Assembly (NCBI GenBank): GCA_016706595.1
Contig: JADJJH010000007.1
Location: 372,001 to 436,000 of the forward strand
Source of the DNA: Bacteroidota bacterium
GTDB lineage: Bacteria; Bacteroidota; Bacteroidia; Chitinophagales; Chitinophagaceae
Length of the DNA: 64,000 nucleotides
Direction of reading: 5' to 3'
Shown here piece by piece: positions 27,301 through 38,600 of this stretch. Within the stretch, counting starts at the first letter, position 1; every line of letters starts with the position of its first letter. A model generated the notes under the pieces. The model ran no database searches and had not been told where the DNA came from. It saw only the letters and a list, made by a program, of their open reading frames with translations. Made by a program: the position numbers and the translations under genes.

Positions 27301-30300
27301 TAAATGTAAATACCGTACCTCCGGTTTCTAATGCAGGTCCTGATCAAAACTTAAACTGTTCTATTACAGCTGCAATTATTGGTAACCCAGCGATTGCCGG
27401 AAATACTTATTCATGGAGCCCAGCTACCGGTTTAAACTCAACTTCATTAGCACAACCTATAGCAAGTCCTACTTCAACTGAAACGTATACTTTAACAGTA
27501 ACTGGTGCAAATGGATGTACTTCTACTAGCACAGTAACTGTGTTTGTAAATACAGCACCTCCTATTGCTGATGCCGGAACAGATAAAAACTTAAATTGTA
27601 ATGTAACTTTAACAACCATTGGAACTCCAGCAAATTCAGGAGATTCATACTCATGGAGCCCTTCAATTGGATTAAGTGCAAATAATATTGCGCAACCTAT
27701 TGCTAATCCATCAGCTACAACAACTTATACATTAACAGTAACCGGTGCAAATGGTTGTACGGCAACTGATGTAGTAGTTGTTAATGTAAATACTACACCT
27801 CCAGTAACAAACGCAGGTGTTGATAGAAACTTAAATTGTACGACAACTTCAGCGGTAATTGGAACGATTTCAATTCCGGGTAATACCTATTCTTGGAGCC
27901 CAGCAACTGGATTGAATTCAACATCGATTGCACAGCCAACAGCAACACCGTCAACTACTACAACGTATACCGTTTTAGTAACCGGTTCAAATGGTTGTAC
28001 TTCAACAGATGTAGTAGTTGTAAATGTGAATACTACTTTGCCTATTGCCGATGCAGGTTTAGATAAAAATCTTACATGTGCAAGTCCTTCAACCATTATT
28101 GGTACAACGGGTATTGCAGGTAATAGCTATGTTTGGAATCCTTCTACTGCCTTAAATGCAAATACTATTGCACAACCTATTGCCAATCCTGTTGTTACTA
28201 CTGTTTATACAGTAACCGTAACTGGTTCAAATGGTTGTACTGCAACCGATGCAGTAATCGTGAATGTAAATAATACAGTACCAACAATTACAATTACAGG
28301 TACTCCAGAAGTTTGTAATGGTAGTTTAGCTGCCATGACAGCAACCACAACCATTGGTACAATTATGTGGAGCAATGGTTCATCATTACCAACACAAAAT
28401 TTATCGGTTGGTACTTATACAGTAACTGCCGATAACGGTGGTTGTACAAGTACGGCAACAGTTACTGTGGTAACTCGTGAAGGTACTGTAGGTAACTATG
28501 TTTGGAATGATGCGAACGCTGATGGTATTAATAACGAACCTATTTCTTCTGGTATCAATGGTGTACCTGTTCAATTATGGAATGTAGGTTTAGATTTAAT
28601 TCAAGGAAATGCAGATGATCAATTATATGCTAGTACAAATACAGCAAATAATACATCAGGTAATCCGGGTTATTATAATTTCATTGTTTGTATAGATGGT
28701 AACTACTATGTGAAATTCCCTCTTTCAACGAATGCAAATGATACCTTAACTACACAAACTGCCACACCATATGCCGATAATAATTCGGATGCAAATAAGA
28801 TTACAGGTAATTCGCCAGTATTCTCAATTCAAACAAATGGTGCTGGTTTATTAAAAGATAATAATACCATTGATGCCGGTTATGTATTAACCTTATCATT
28901 AGGTAATTCGGTTTGGAATGACTTAAATAAAAATGGTGTAAAAGATGGTGCAGAGCCTGGTTTATCAGGAGCTTCCGTAAAACTATATAACGATGTAAAT
29001 AATGATGGTGTGCCTGATGGTGCTGCCATTGCTACTACAACAACCAATGCAAGTGGATTATATATTTTCAACGAATTACTCCCAGGGAATTATTTAGTAG
29101 GTGTTACACCTCCAGCTCCAGGAAGTGGTAATAACTTTGTGAGCAGTGTTACTGGTCAAGAAGTAAATCCAAATCTTGATGTTGATAATAACGATAATGG
29201 TATTATCACAGCAGGTGGTGAAACTTTAAGTGGAACCATTACTTTATTAGGTGGAACAGAGCCTACAGGTGAAACTCCAAATAATGGTATTGCTGCCGAT
29301 AATAGTTCTAACCTTACTATCGACTTTGGTTTCTACCAACCGGTTAGTATTTATGGTAACGTATTTAACGATATTACTGGTCCAACAAATGTAGATGGTT
29401 TAGGTTTAGGCTCTGCTACAGGTATTCAGTTATATGTGAATTTATTGAATTCTTCTGGTATTGTAGTTGCAGTAGTTCCTGTAAATGCAAATGGAACCTA
29501 TACTTTTACAGATGTAATGCCAAGCACTACGTATTCTGTTTTATTAAGCACTAACCAAGGTGTAGTAGGTAACCCTGCTCCTGCAGTTTCTTTGCCAACA
29601 GGTTGGGAAAATGTAGCTGAAGATTGTTGCGATAATACAGGTAATGATGGCAGTGCAAATAGTATTACAACGATTGTATTAGGAACCACTGACGTATTTA
29701 ATGCAAACTTCGGTATTCGTCAACCTATGAGTGTTGGTAACTCGGTTTGGTTAGATTTCAATAAAAATGGTATCAAAGATCCAACTGAATTGGGTATTCA
29801 AGGTGCAACTATTAATTTGTATGTAGATGCCAATAATGATGGTGTACCTGATGGTCCTTCAATTGCTACTACAGTTTCTAATGTAACTGGTGATTATGTT
29901 TTCAATGGTTTAAACACAGGTAATTATTTAATTGGTGTAATTCCTCCAGCAGTTGCAGGTGGTACTTATGCTAGCAGCGTTACCGGCCAAGAGGTTAATC
30001 CTAATTTAGATGTAGATAATAACGATAATGGTATTATTACCAATGCGGGTGAAACGCTAACAGGCACTATCACTTTAGTACCTGGTACAGAACCAGGTGG
30101 TGAATTGCCAAACAATGCCTTAGCTCCGGATTTAAATGCGAATCTTACTATCGATTTCGGATTCTTCGTATGTCCTAACAACTTTACTTTCAATCCTATC
30201 TATGTATGTCCGGGTAACACAACCGATTTGCTTGCATTAGAGCCAGCAAATTATACAGGTGGTGTTTGGACTGATAACAACAATGTAGTAGTAAGTAATA

Positions 30301-30815
30301 CCAATGTTTCAAGTGGAGTTTATAACTATACTTATACGAATGGTACATGTATTGCTACTGGCAGTGTAAGTGTAGAAGTAAACATTCCGGATTATACACC
30401 AACGATTTCCATTGCACCAAGTGCTATCACAGGTACACAAAATGTAAGGGTAATTTTAACGATTACGGAATTGTTGAATAGAACGCCTTGTTCGGATGTA
30501 TATGTTTTAGTTCCTAAATTAGAACCACGTTATACTTTTACTTGGGATGCAACAGCAACAAGTATTGGTGGCATAGCCGTAAGCAATGCTGATTGGCAGT
30601 TTTACAATACAAATCCTAACTTCTATGTTTGGCAGTATGTAGGTGCAACAGCTTTCCCTGGCGGTACTTCATCTAAGCTTGGTTTCCTAGGGCCATATAA
30701 TCCTAATCAAACAGATGGGGAAACCAGTTATGGTGTCCAAGTATTCCAAGGATCAGGTGGTGAATCAAATATCGTGAACAATACCGATTCGGAAGTGTTG
30801 ATCTATTTCAGATAA
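24318..30815 (+). CDS. Giant secreted protein with thirteen 80-residue Ig/PKD-like repeats
   Basis: A 2,165-residue protein with signal peptide MKKLNFLTILLIFCYGLAYS. Residues ~22-190 are the locus-specific NPFTQNIHFAPEP domain, followed by an Ig-like module to ~280. Residues ~281-1320 are thirteen 80-residue repeats of the form DAGTDKNLTC ... YSWSPATGLSATNIAQP ... TYTVTVTGTNGCTATDVV. Each has one Cys early and one in the NGC turn, suggesting one disulfide per PKD/Ig-like domain. Next come SdrD-B modules (~1392-1505, ~1525-1670, ~1675-1800) and a final ~364-residue block (29724-30815) that matches the end of the first giant, finishing NNTDSEVLIYFR. No T9SS tail is visible. The expected structure is a long, rigid extracellular stalk. 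A T9SS-tailed gene follows after 34 bp. Confidence 0.87.
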   Translation: MKKLNFLTILLIFCYGLAYSQTAYNPFTQNIHFAPEPTAAGFECGSVQTVVFTQGLTTSASATQWATAPLTVTICLQGFEFNGPASSVVSGSYASNFNWAYVIGSPGCIIGTQNQTLAGTGSNPAFPNPASSGSINLSLKVPNSSPVGTTLKVDVTLQVPAYMALFNSVPDDNESTQTQTYCGCYVLTDAGTVAANQSFCVSGDPAAFTSSAPASGGSGGIILYQWQNLVGATWTDIPGATSLGYDAPTVSNTTQYRRNAKRSLCGGWISSNVLTVTINSLPVVDAGSDHNLDCNTTSALIGTADIPGNSYAWSPSTGLSANNIAQPTANPSATTVYTVTVTGANGCTASDVVTVNVNTVPPVTDAGSDKFLTCSVTSAVIGTAAVAGNSYSWSPALGLSATNIAQPTANPSVTTSYTVTVTGSNGCTATDVVLVDVNTAPPVVNAGTDRFLNCNVTLTVIGTSAIAGNSYSWSPSLGLSNASIAQPNANPSVTTTYTVTVTGTNGCTATDVVIVNVDTTPPVADAGTDKNLTCSLTSEVIGSAAIAGNSYSWSPATALSATNVAQPTANPSATTSYTVTVTGTNGCTSTDVVTVNVNTVPPVVDAGTDKNLTCTTTSATIGSTAIAGNTYAWSPATGLSATNIAQPVANPSVTTTYTVTVTGTNGCTATDVVVVNVNTVPPVTDAGSDAFLTCSTTSAIIGTSALPGHSYSWSPSLGLSSTNVAQPTASPAATTSYTVTVTGTNGCTLTDVVVVNVNTAPPVVDAGTDKNLNCTNTSSTIGTAAIAGNSYSWSPSIGLSATNIAQPIANPLSTTNYTVTVTGTNGCTATDVVTVNVDIAPPTVDAGSDRNLNCNITSAIIGTSALAGNSYSWSPSTGLSATNIAQPTANPSATTSYTVTVTGTNGCTSTDVVLVNVNTTPPTVDAGFDKNLNCTTTSSSIGTTSIPGYSYSWSPATGLSATNIAQPIASPLSTTTYTVTVTGTNGCTATDVVVVNVNTVPPVSNAGPDQNLNCSITAAIIGNPAIAGNTYSWSPATGLNSTSLAQPIASPTSTETYTLTVTGANGCTSTSTVTVFVNTAPPIADAGTDKNLNCNVTLTTIGTPANSGDSYSWSPSIGLSANNIAQPIANPSATTTYTLTVTGANGCTATDVVVVNVNTTPPVTNAGVDRNLNCTTTSAVIGTISIPGNTYSWSPATGLNSTSIAQPTATPSTTTTYTVLVTGSNGCTSTDVVVVNVNTTLPIADAGLDKNLTCASPSTIIGTTGIAGNSYVWNPSTALNANTIAQPIANPVVTTVYTVTVTGSNGCTATDAVIVNVNNTVPTITITGTPEVCNGSLAAMTATTTIGTIMWSNGSSLPTQNLSVGTYTVTADNGGCTSTATVTVVTREGTVGNYVWNDANADGINNEPISSGINGVPVQLWNVGLDLIQGNADDQLYASTNTANNTSGNPGYYNFIVCIDGNYYVKFPLSTNANDTLTTQTATPYADNNSDANKITGNSPVFSIQTNGAGLLKDNNTIDAGYVLTLSLGNSVWNDLNKNGVKDGAEPGLSGASVKLYNDVNNDGVPDGAAIATTTTNASGLYIFNELLPGNYLVGVTPPAPGSGNNFVSSVTGQEVNPNLDVDNNDNGIITAGGETLSGTITLLGGTEPTGETPNNGIAADNSSNLTIDFGFYQPVSIYGNVFNDITGPTNVDGLGLGSATGIQLYVNLLNSSGIVVAVVPVNANGTYTFTDVMPSTTYSVLLSTNQGVVGNPAPAVSLPTGWENVAEDCCDNTGNDGSANSITTIVLGTTDVFNANFGIRQPMSVGNSVWLDFNKNGIKDPTELGIQGATINLYVDANNDGVPDGPSIATTVSNVTGDYVFNGLNTGNYLIGVIPPAVAGGTYASSVTGQEVNPNLDVDNNDNGIITNAGETLTGTITLVPGTEPGGELPNNALAPDLNANLTIDFGFFVCPNNFTFNPIYVCPGNTTDLLALEPANYTGGVWTDNNNVVVSNTNVSSGVYNYTYTNGTCIATGSVSVEVNIPDYTPTISIAPSAITGTQNVRVILTITELLNRTPCSDVYVLVPKLEPRYTFTWDATATSIGGIAVSNADWQFYNTNPNFYVWQYVGATAFPGGTSSKLGFLGPYNPNQTDGETSYGVQVFQGSGGESNIVNNTDSEVLIYFR
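25160..28275 (+). repeat. 240-bp tandem coding repeats, 13 copies
   Basis: Copies starting at the DAG...NL.C segment lie near 25163, 25403, 25643, 25883 and so on to 28043, at exactly 240 bp. Unlike the 750-bp array, synonymous positions vary freely between copies (GGAACTAATGG, GGTACGAATGG, GGAACAAATGG) while the protein is conserved. The array is older and under protein-level selection. Confidence 0.93.
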
Positions 30816-30849
30816 AAACAATTCATTTAAACATTTAAAAATTACAATT

Positions 30850-32370
30850 ATGTATAAAATAAATTTCAAACTCATGGCCTTGCTTCTGATTCTAATCGGA
30901 GGCAACGCCTATGGGCAAACAGCATATAATCCGTTCACGCAAAATATTCATTTTGCTCCTGAACCAACTGCCGCAGGATTTGCTTGTGGTTCAACACAAA
31001 CCATTGTATTTACACAAGGCTTAACAACCAGTGCCGATGCAACACAATGGCAAACTAATCCATTGAAAGTAATCATCTGTTTAACAGGGTTTACTTATGA
31101 TGGTGCTGCCTCAAGTATTGTTAGCGGCAGCTATGCTAGTAACTTCGATTGGGCATACGATGCTTTCGCTCCGAATTGCTTAATTGGTACGCAAAATCAA
31201 ACCATAAAAGGTACTGGTGGTAATCCCATCATGCCAATAGCCAACGCTGCAGGTGAAATTAAAGTGAATGTAAAAGTTCCATCGGTATCACCAATCGGTA
31301 ATGTACTTTCTATTGATGTAAACTTGCAAGTGCCAAGTTATATGACACAATTTAATTCAATTCCTGATGATAACGAATCTACACAAACGCAATCCTATTG
31401 CGAATTGGTTGCAAGTGGAATGATTTACACTGATGAAACAAATGATCAAACTGTAAATGGAATACCTGCTTCAAATGCTGCTGGTTTTGCATTGAATGCT
31501 CATCTCGTGGGTTCAGATGATAAAGTGATTGATGTAGTAACTGTGGGTTCAGATGGTACTTACGAATTCAAAAACGTAAAAGGAAATGCTACCTATACTG
31601 TAATCATAACAACGGCTAAAGCAAATGCTGGCAGCGCAGCACCATCAGTCGTTTTACCTGAAAATTGGGTATTTACGGGGGAAGATTGTTGCGATAAAAC
31701 CGGAACAGATGGCGAAGCGAACGGTATTCTTACGTTGGGTGTAACTAACTATTCGAAAATAAACGCAAATTTTGGTATCCGTGATATGAAGGCAACAACC
31801 TCACAAGTGGTTATCAAAAATTTCTTCGTTAGTGAATTTAATTGTGCAGGTTTACTTTCATGGACAACCTCTAAGGAAGCTAACACCTCTCATGTAGATA
31901 TCTACAGAAAAGATGGCGCACAAGCAGTATTCTCAAAAATTGCCACCGTGCAAAGCGCCGGCGCAAGTGAGGATGATAAAATTTACAGCTATATCGATAA
32001 AGAAGTAAAAAGTGATATCGCTTATGAATATCAATTAACATTTGTGTATACAAATTCACAAACTGCAAAATCTGAAGCAAAAGCATTGACATTGAATTGT
32101 ACAAGTAAAAATACAAGTATCAATATTTTCCCTAACCCAACGGTTGGCGAATTAAATGTATTGTATGTTACTGAATCAGATGATGTTCAACTTGATTTGG
32201 AAATTGTAGATATTACAGGTAGAACTATCCAAGAAAAAACACAAGTATTGAAAAGTGGTGGTAATGTAATTACATTCGACCTTGCTTCATTAGAAGCAGG
32301 AAACTATATGTTACACTACAAAGATCAATCAGCTTCTAGCAAAGGGTCTTTAAAGTTTACTAAACAATAA
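30850..32370 (+). CDS. T9SS-sorted partner protein 2 with NPFTQNIHFAPEP domain
   Basis: A 506-residue paralog of the protein at 22413, with the same four parts: signal peptide (ending NAYG-Q), NPFTQNIHFAPEP domain (~24-190, with ICLTGFTYDG, IGTQNQT, DDNESTQTQSYC), a SdrD-B-like module (SGMIYTDETNDQTVNG to NANFGIRD) and a FnIII-like stretch (LLSWTTSKEANTSHVDIYRK). It ends in a T9SS type A sorting domain (IFPNPTVGELNVLY, EIVDITGRTIQ, EAGNYMLHYKD). It follows the second giant by 34 bp and ends 39 bp before a strong terminator, repeating the giant-plus-partner arrangement upstream. The likely place of action is the outer surface. The biochemical function is unknown. Confidence 0.88.
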   Translation: MYKINFKLMALLLILIGGNAYGQTAYNPFTQNIHFAPEPTAAGFACGSTQTIVFTQGLTTSADATQWQTNPLKVIICLTGFTYDGAASSIVSGSYASNFDWAYDAFAPNCLIGTQNQTIKGTGGNPIMPIANAAGEIKVNVKVPSVSPIGNVLSIDVNLQVPSYMTQFNSIPDDNESTQTQSYCELVASGMIYTDETNDQTVNGIPASNAAGFALNAHLVGSDDKVIDVVTVGSDGTYEFKNVKGNATYTVIITTAKANAGSAAPSVVLPENWVFTGEDCCDKTGTDGEANGILTLGVTNYSKINANFGIRDMKATTSQVVIKNFFVSEFNCAGLLSWTTSKEANTSHVDIYRKDGAQAVFSKIATVQSAGASEDDKIYSYIDKEVKSDIAYEYQLTFVYTNSQTAKSEAKALTLNCTSKNTSINIFPNPTVGELNVLYVTESDDVQLDLEIVDITGRTIQEKTQVLKSGGNVITFDLASLEAGNYMLHYKDQSASSKGSLKFTKQ

Positions 32371-32408
32371 TTGTTAAGTTATACTTCTAAAATGAGGTAA
32401 ATAAAAAA

Positions 32409-32438
32409 GAGGCTGCAATGAATTGCAGCCTCTTTTTT
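32409..32438 (+). terminator. Intrinsic terminator ending the second two-gene module
   Basis: GAGGCTGCAA (32409-32418) and TTGCAGCCTC (32423-32432) form a perfect 10-bp stem with loop TGAA, flanked by A6 and T6. It could work in both directions. Confidence 0.95.
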
Positions 32439-32531
32439 ATGGCTGAAATTATAGCATCTTACAACTTGACTAACAGATTGTAGGCTGGAAATACAAAGCC
32501 AATCATCATAAAATATTATTTAATATAAAAA

Positions 32532-32562
32532 TTTGCATATGTGTATATATATGTTAATTTTG
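32532..32562 (+). promoter_or_regulatory. Promoter of the third giant repeat gene
   Basis: TTTG (32532-32535), a 19-nt spacer and TAATTTTG (32555-32562) are a perfect Bacteroidota promoter pair. The predicted transcript starts near 32568, about 105 nt before the start codon at 32673. With the terminator at 32409, this makes the gene a separate transcription unit. The rest of the 302-bp gap 32371-32672 is AT-rich and holds nothing else I can identify. Confidence 0.75.
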
Positions 32563-32672
32563 TGCATAACATTTAATAAATTCAATAAATATATAAAAAT
32601 TGAATAGGTTGACGAGTGTGAGCTAATGGGTGTTCAACTTTTCATAAATGTATATGCCTTGAGGAATTTTAC

Positions 32673-35600
32673 ATGAATTATATACAAAATATACTGAGTA
32701 TGCATACCCTATGCTTTCAAAAACCGAGAAAGAAAAAAGGATCATCTCAACCTATGCATTCGGTTTACTTATTGCGATGCTTGCTTATTGCACTTTTACT
32801 TTTCTGCTCTCCGAAAGCCCATGCACAAAGCAATCCAACATTTGCAATTTCCGGTACTGTTTTCAATGATGTAAATGGCTTAAGTGACAATACAATTAAT
32901 GGAATTGGTTTAGGTTCCGCCTCAGGGAATCTTATTTATATCAACTTAGTTAAGAATGGATTTGTTATAGCTAGTACCATACCCAGTCTCAACGGAATAT
33001 TTTCGTTTGCTAGTTTAGATACAGGTTTGTATGATATTCAAATCTCGATGATGCAGGGAATAGTACTAACACTTCCTCCGGCTAGCAGTTTGCCCTCGGG
33101 TTGGGTTTATGTTGGTGAAAATTTGGGTAGCCTGCCAGGAAATGATGGGAGTATAAATGGCTATCTTTCTCAAATTCATATCTCTAATGCTAATATTTCT
33201 GAAGTAAATTTTGGCATTGAAGAATTGCCAACCCCTTTAAATTATATTGCTATCCCACAGGTTAATCCTGGTGGTTTGATGGCGGCACCAGTTTCTCCGA
33301 GTTTCTTTTTTGTAAATGATCCAAATGGAGGTTTTATTACTGCCATTCGTATCCTGAATTTTCCATTTGGGGCAGCCGGTATCTCTATTAATGGTATCTA
33401 TTATAATTCCGCAAATTTCCCGCTAGGCGGAGTCCTTCTTCCAACCAATGCCAATGGACAACCCTTGCAGTCTATCGGACTTGATCCTTTCAATGGGAAT
33501 GTATCCCATACTATTTATTACTCGGCCATCGACAATGCCGGCAAAGAAAGTATCAATAACGGACAGGTTCAACTAAGTTATTATACCATTTCGTTGCAGG
33601 GTACAGTTTTTAATGATGTAAACGGGCTCACTGATAATTACATTAATGGAGTAGGGGTTGGCAACCCTTCGGGGATGAATTTATATATTAATATTTTAAA
33701 CTCGTTTGGAAATGTGATAGGATCAACTCCAGTAAATGCAAATGGCACGTATACAATTGCCACGATAGATCCCGGAAATTACAGTTTACAACTGAATGTT
33801 ACGCAAGGCATTTTTGGCTACCCCCCTCCCATTTTATCCTTGCCTTTAGGATGGGTGCCTACCGGCGAAAAATTTGGAAATGGCAGTGGGCATGATGGTG
33901 TAGCAAACGGATTGCTTCAAAATGTTATAGTTACTGACACCAATGTGTTTTCTGTAAATTTTGGAATTGAAGAACTACCGACACCCATAAACTATACGGC
34001 AGCATCTCAAGTAAATCCCGGATCAACAAATTTTGTAAGTGTAAACCCTTCTTATTTTCATGCAAGCGATCCATCGGGTGGAAGTATCTCATCGATTCGA
34101 ATTATATCTTTTCCCAGCCAAGCCAGTCACTTAACTATCAACGGCATTACGTATACGGCATCAAGTTTTCCGAGTATCGGAATCGACATTCCAAGCAATG
34201 CATTAGGTGAACCACTTCAAAGCATTCTCATGAATCCTTTCGATGGTAACATTACGGCGCATTTGCTTTTTAAGGCCATCGATAACGCAGGCAAATTGAG
34301 CAATACATCAGCAACTATTCAACTACCTTTTAACACACTTCAAATTTCAGGCAAGGTTTATAATGATGTAAATGGTTTAACTGATTTCACTGTAAATGGT
34401 ATGCCTTTTGGAAATCCTGCATCTACCACATTATATGCTAATCTTATCAATTCATCAAATGCGGTTATTGCAAATACTATAGTGAGCCTGAATGGAGATT
34501 TTTTGTTTGATTTGTTATATCCGGGAACTTATTCAATTCAAGTTTCTACACAACAAGGGTTGATTGGTAATGTTCCTCCGCTTACTTTGTTGCCATCCAA
34601 TTGGGTATATACCGGCGAATTTCAAGGGGTCGGTATGGGTAATGATTTTAATGCAAATGGATTACTCTCCGGCATCAACCTTAGCAGCAATGGTATACAT
34701 GACCTTTCTTTTGGCATCGAATCTTTAGCCAATTGTTCAACCACGCCTGCTACACAACAAATCAATCCCGGAGGTTCAAACTTAGCAGTTGTCCCGGCAA
34801 ATTCATTTAGTGCAAACGATTTTGATGGTGGATATATTGTTTCAATAACCATCAATGCTTTTCCGTCAAATGCCAATGCAATCAGTATTAATGGTACTTG
34901 GTATACATCACTAAACTTTCCAATTTCCGGAATCACCATTCCAAGTAATTCAGTAGGTGAACCCTTGCAAAATATTGAAATTGACCCTATCGATGGAAAT
35001 GCATTAGTTAGTATATCATTTTTAGCAATCGATAATGCTGGGTTTGTAAATAATAACGCTGGTTTTGCTTCTGTGCAATTTAATACGCTTAGCATATCCG
35101 GCAGTGTTTTAAATGATGCAAATGGTATGAGTGACACGCTTGTCAATGGTTTCGTTATAAGCAATCCATTGGCTGCCAGTTTGTATTTGAATTTATTAAA
35201 CACATCAGGCTATGTAATTCAATCAAATGTGGTGCTGCCAAATGGAACTTATCATTTTACACAACTTTACCCGGGTAATTATATCGTTCAGTTAAGTTTG
35301 CATCCAGGTACGATTGGTCAAATTGCACCAAGTGCCGAATTACCCTCGGGTTATACCTATACCGGTGAACATATTGGTTTAAGCATGGGCAACGATGGAA
35401 CGGTAGATGGATTATTAAATGTTTCATTGAATATGAACGACGCAATAGAAGCAAATTTTGCTATCGAAGAATTACCCATACCTTACATTTTATCGGCTTT
35501 ACCACAAATTAATCCAGGCTCAAACATCTCCATTGTAGTTCCGCCTAATTTGTTTGGTGCCTACGAATTTAATGGTGGTTTTGCTACCGAGATTACCCTA

Positions 35601-38600
35601 TCTGCATTTCCAATAAATACCCATTCATTGATGGTTGATGGCATCTTGTATCTATCTTCAACTTTCCCACTTTCAGGAATTACTATTCCTTTGGATGCCC
35701 TAGGCTTACCCGTATTTTCAGTTAGTATTGACCCATTAGATGGTGCTTTAAATGTAATCATTCCGTTTTCGGCAAAGGATAATGCAGGTAAAATAAGTCC
35801 GGCTACCGGATTAGCTACTTTGCCTTTTTATTCGGCTGGTATCAACGGATTTGTTTTGAATGATGTAAATGGTTTAAGTGACAGTATCGTTAATGGATAT
35901 GGTATTGGCCACACAAACGGAAATCCATTATTTGTTAATTTATTAGATACGTTAGGTTTCGTTATCGATACGAGTGTTGTGCAAAGCAATGGATCTTATC
36001 ATTTTACACAAGTAAACCCAGGTAACTATAGTTTGCAATTATCAATCACCATGGGCACAATTGGTTCGCTTGCACCTATTTCAACTTTGCCGTCAAGTTG
36101 GGTTCATACTGGCGAATTTATCGGCACTGGAATTGGAAACGACGGATTACCAAACAATATATTAGCAGGCGTGCAGATTATTTCGAATGATATAAACCAT
36201 GCAAATTTCGGTATCGAAGAATTACCCTTTCCTCTCAATAGTTCAAACGTAGTAGGTCTCAATCCCGGTGCAAATAATTGTGCACTTGTGCCTTCAACAG
36301 CTTTTAATGCCGATGATTCGAGCGGGGGATTTATCAATACCATTGCCTTACTACAATTCCCTTCAAATGTTAATAGCATAACCGTAAATGGAAATTTATA
36401 TACCACGTCAAACTTCCCGGTTGTTGGTATTTACCTACCTACTTTGGCTAATGGTGAATTGGCTGTTCCTTTATGCGTTGATCCTATAAACGGAGCACAA
36501 ACCATATCTATAGAATATTATGCCATTGATAATGCAAATCAAATGAGTTTATCATCAGCCCAGGCCGACTTCATTTTTACCTCAGCAAGTATAAGTGGTA
36601 ATGTATATAATGATATCAATGGTTTGGTAGATGCAACCGTGAATGGTGCCGGAATAGCTTCACCATCGAGTTCAGCATTGTACGCAAATTTACTAGATAC
36701 CAATAGTATCGTAGTGGCAAATACAACCATTAATGCAAATGGAATGTATACATTTCAAGGCCTAGATGCTGGGCATTATGCAATACAATTAAGCACATTA
36801 CAAGGTATTGTTGGCACCTCATCACCGCAATCAATTTTACCGGCAAATTGGGCTTATACCGGCGAAAATATTGGGAATGCTAGCGGTAGCGATGGATATA
36901 TTGATGGTAAATTGGCAAATGTATTTCTTGTAAATGCAGATCTCATGGATGCAAATTTTGGTATTGAAGAACTGGCCATTCCGCTAGATGCAAATGCAAA
37001 CGTTCAACCCAATATTGGGTCAACGGTAGAATCATGGGTGAATGCAATATTGTTTTCGGCAAATGATGCAAGCGGCGGACAAGTTACTGATATCCATTTG
37101 CCGATATTTCCGGAAAAAGCTACATCTATAACCATTAATAATATTAATTATCTGCCAAGTACTTTTCCGGTTGCTGGTGTTACTATCCCGGCAAATACTT
37201 ACGGACAACCGCTACAGAGTATATCGGTTGATCCGATTGATGGGGCCATCGCAGTAATTATTCATTATCAAGCCATAGATAATGCCAATTTAAAAAGTGA
37301 AGTGATTGGTAAAATTCGTTTGCCGTATTCTATGCCACACCCTGATATTAATGTGGCGTTTACAAATTTATTGATAGAAGGAAATGTAAGTACTAACGAC
37401 AAGGTGCCTGCCGGAACATCTTATAGTAACCCATTCCCAAATCCGGCTAATCCATCTTCGTCATTACCAATTGTTACAAGTACCGGAAGCTATACATTTA
37501 CAACCTCTGTATCAGGGGTATATATCTTTAAGGTTCCGGTACTAAGTCCGGGTGGTGGTAATTTATTAATCGACTTAATTATTAATGTACTCAATGATGG
37601 AACGTTGGCTAACCCTCCGGTAGCTAATTTAGATATCGCATATTCTTTATCATCAATGCCGGTAGTGATACAAACCTTGGCTAATGATGGCTGTGGTAAT
37701 TTGAGTTGCAATGTGTTACCATCCAGCGTAACCATCATTTCATCACCAGGAAATGGTAGTGCAACCGTAAACCCTTCGAATGGAAGGATTTTGTACGTAC
37801 CGAATCCTAATTTTTTAGGGGCAGATACCTTGGTATATCAAGTATGTGATAATACGATACCATCACAATGTGCAACTTCAAGGCAAATCATATTTGTATT
37901 ACCCAGTGCAGGAGTCAATACAACTTCTGCTTGCGATGATTATAAAATGACACATGTAAATACACCTGCCTATGGTAACTTACTAATCAATGATATAGAT
38001 CCGGAACATCAAATTCAAACCGCCGGATTGCAAAATATTACGATTCCGGGAAAAGGGTCATTAGGTGTATATAGTAATGGAAATTATACCTTTTTGCCGG
38101 TCACCAATTTTACCGGTCATGTTGATTTTCCTTATACTGTTTGCGATGCCGGAACAACGCAAGCTTGTGTACAGGCAACTTTGCATATTTTAGTTTCAAG
38201 CAATGTGGCCTTACCTGTTGAAATGGATTATTTTATTGCGGAAGTTAAAGATTGTAAAACCCATTTATTATGGGGTACGAAAACTGAAATGAACTCACTC
38301 CGCTTTTCAGTTTTTAGAAAAGGCAAAGGAGATTTTAAATTTACAAAAATCGGAAGCGTTGCAGCCGCAGGCAATTCGAATGAAAGGCAGCACTATAGCT
38401 ATACTGATGAAAATGTGCTTGATGGAAGTTATGAATATTTTATTGAAAGCGAAGATATTGATGGCAAATTGCAGCAAAGCAAAATGCAAACTGCTGATAT
38501 ACAGTGCGATCAAAATTTGCAAATTGTAGTCTTTCCAAATCCTGCTCATGAATATATTAATATAAACATTGTGAGTAATAGCAGCGAATTGTTTACTATC

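Noticed and set aside
25160..28275. Regular short-period repeats suggesting a CRISPR array
   Set aside because: The 240-bp period is far too long, there are no unique spacers, and the repeats keep a single reading frame with protein conservation.
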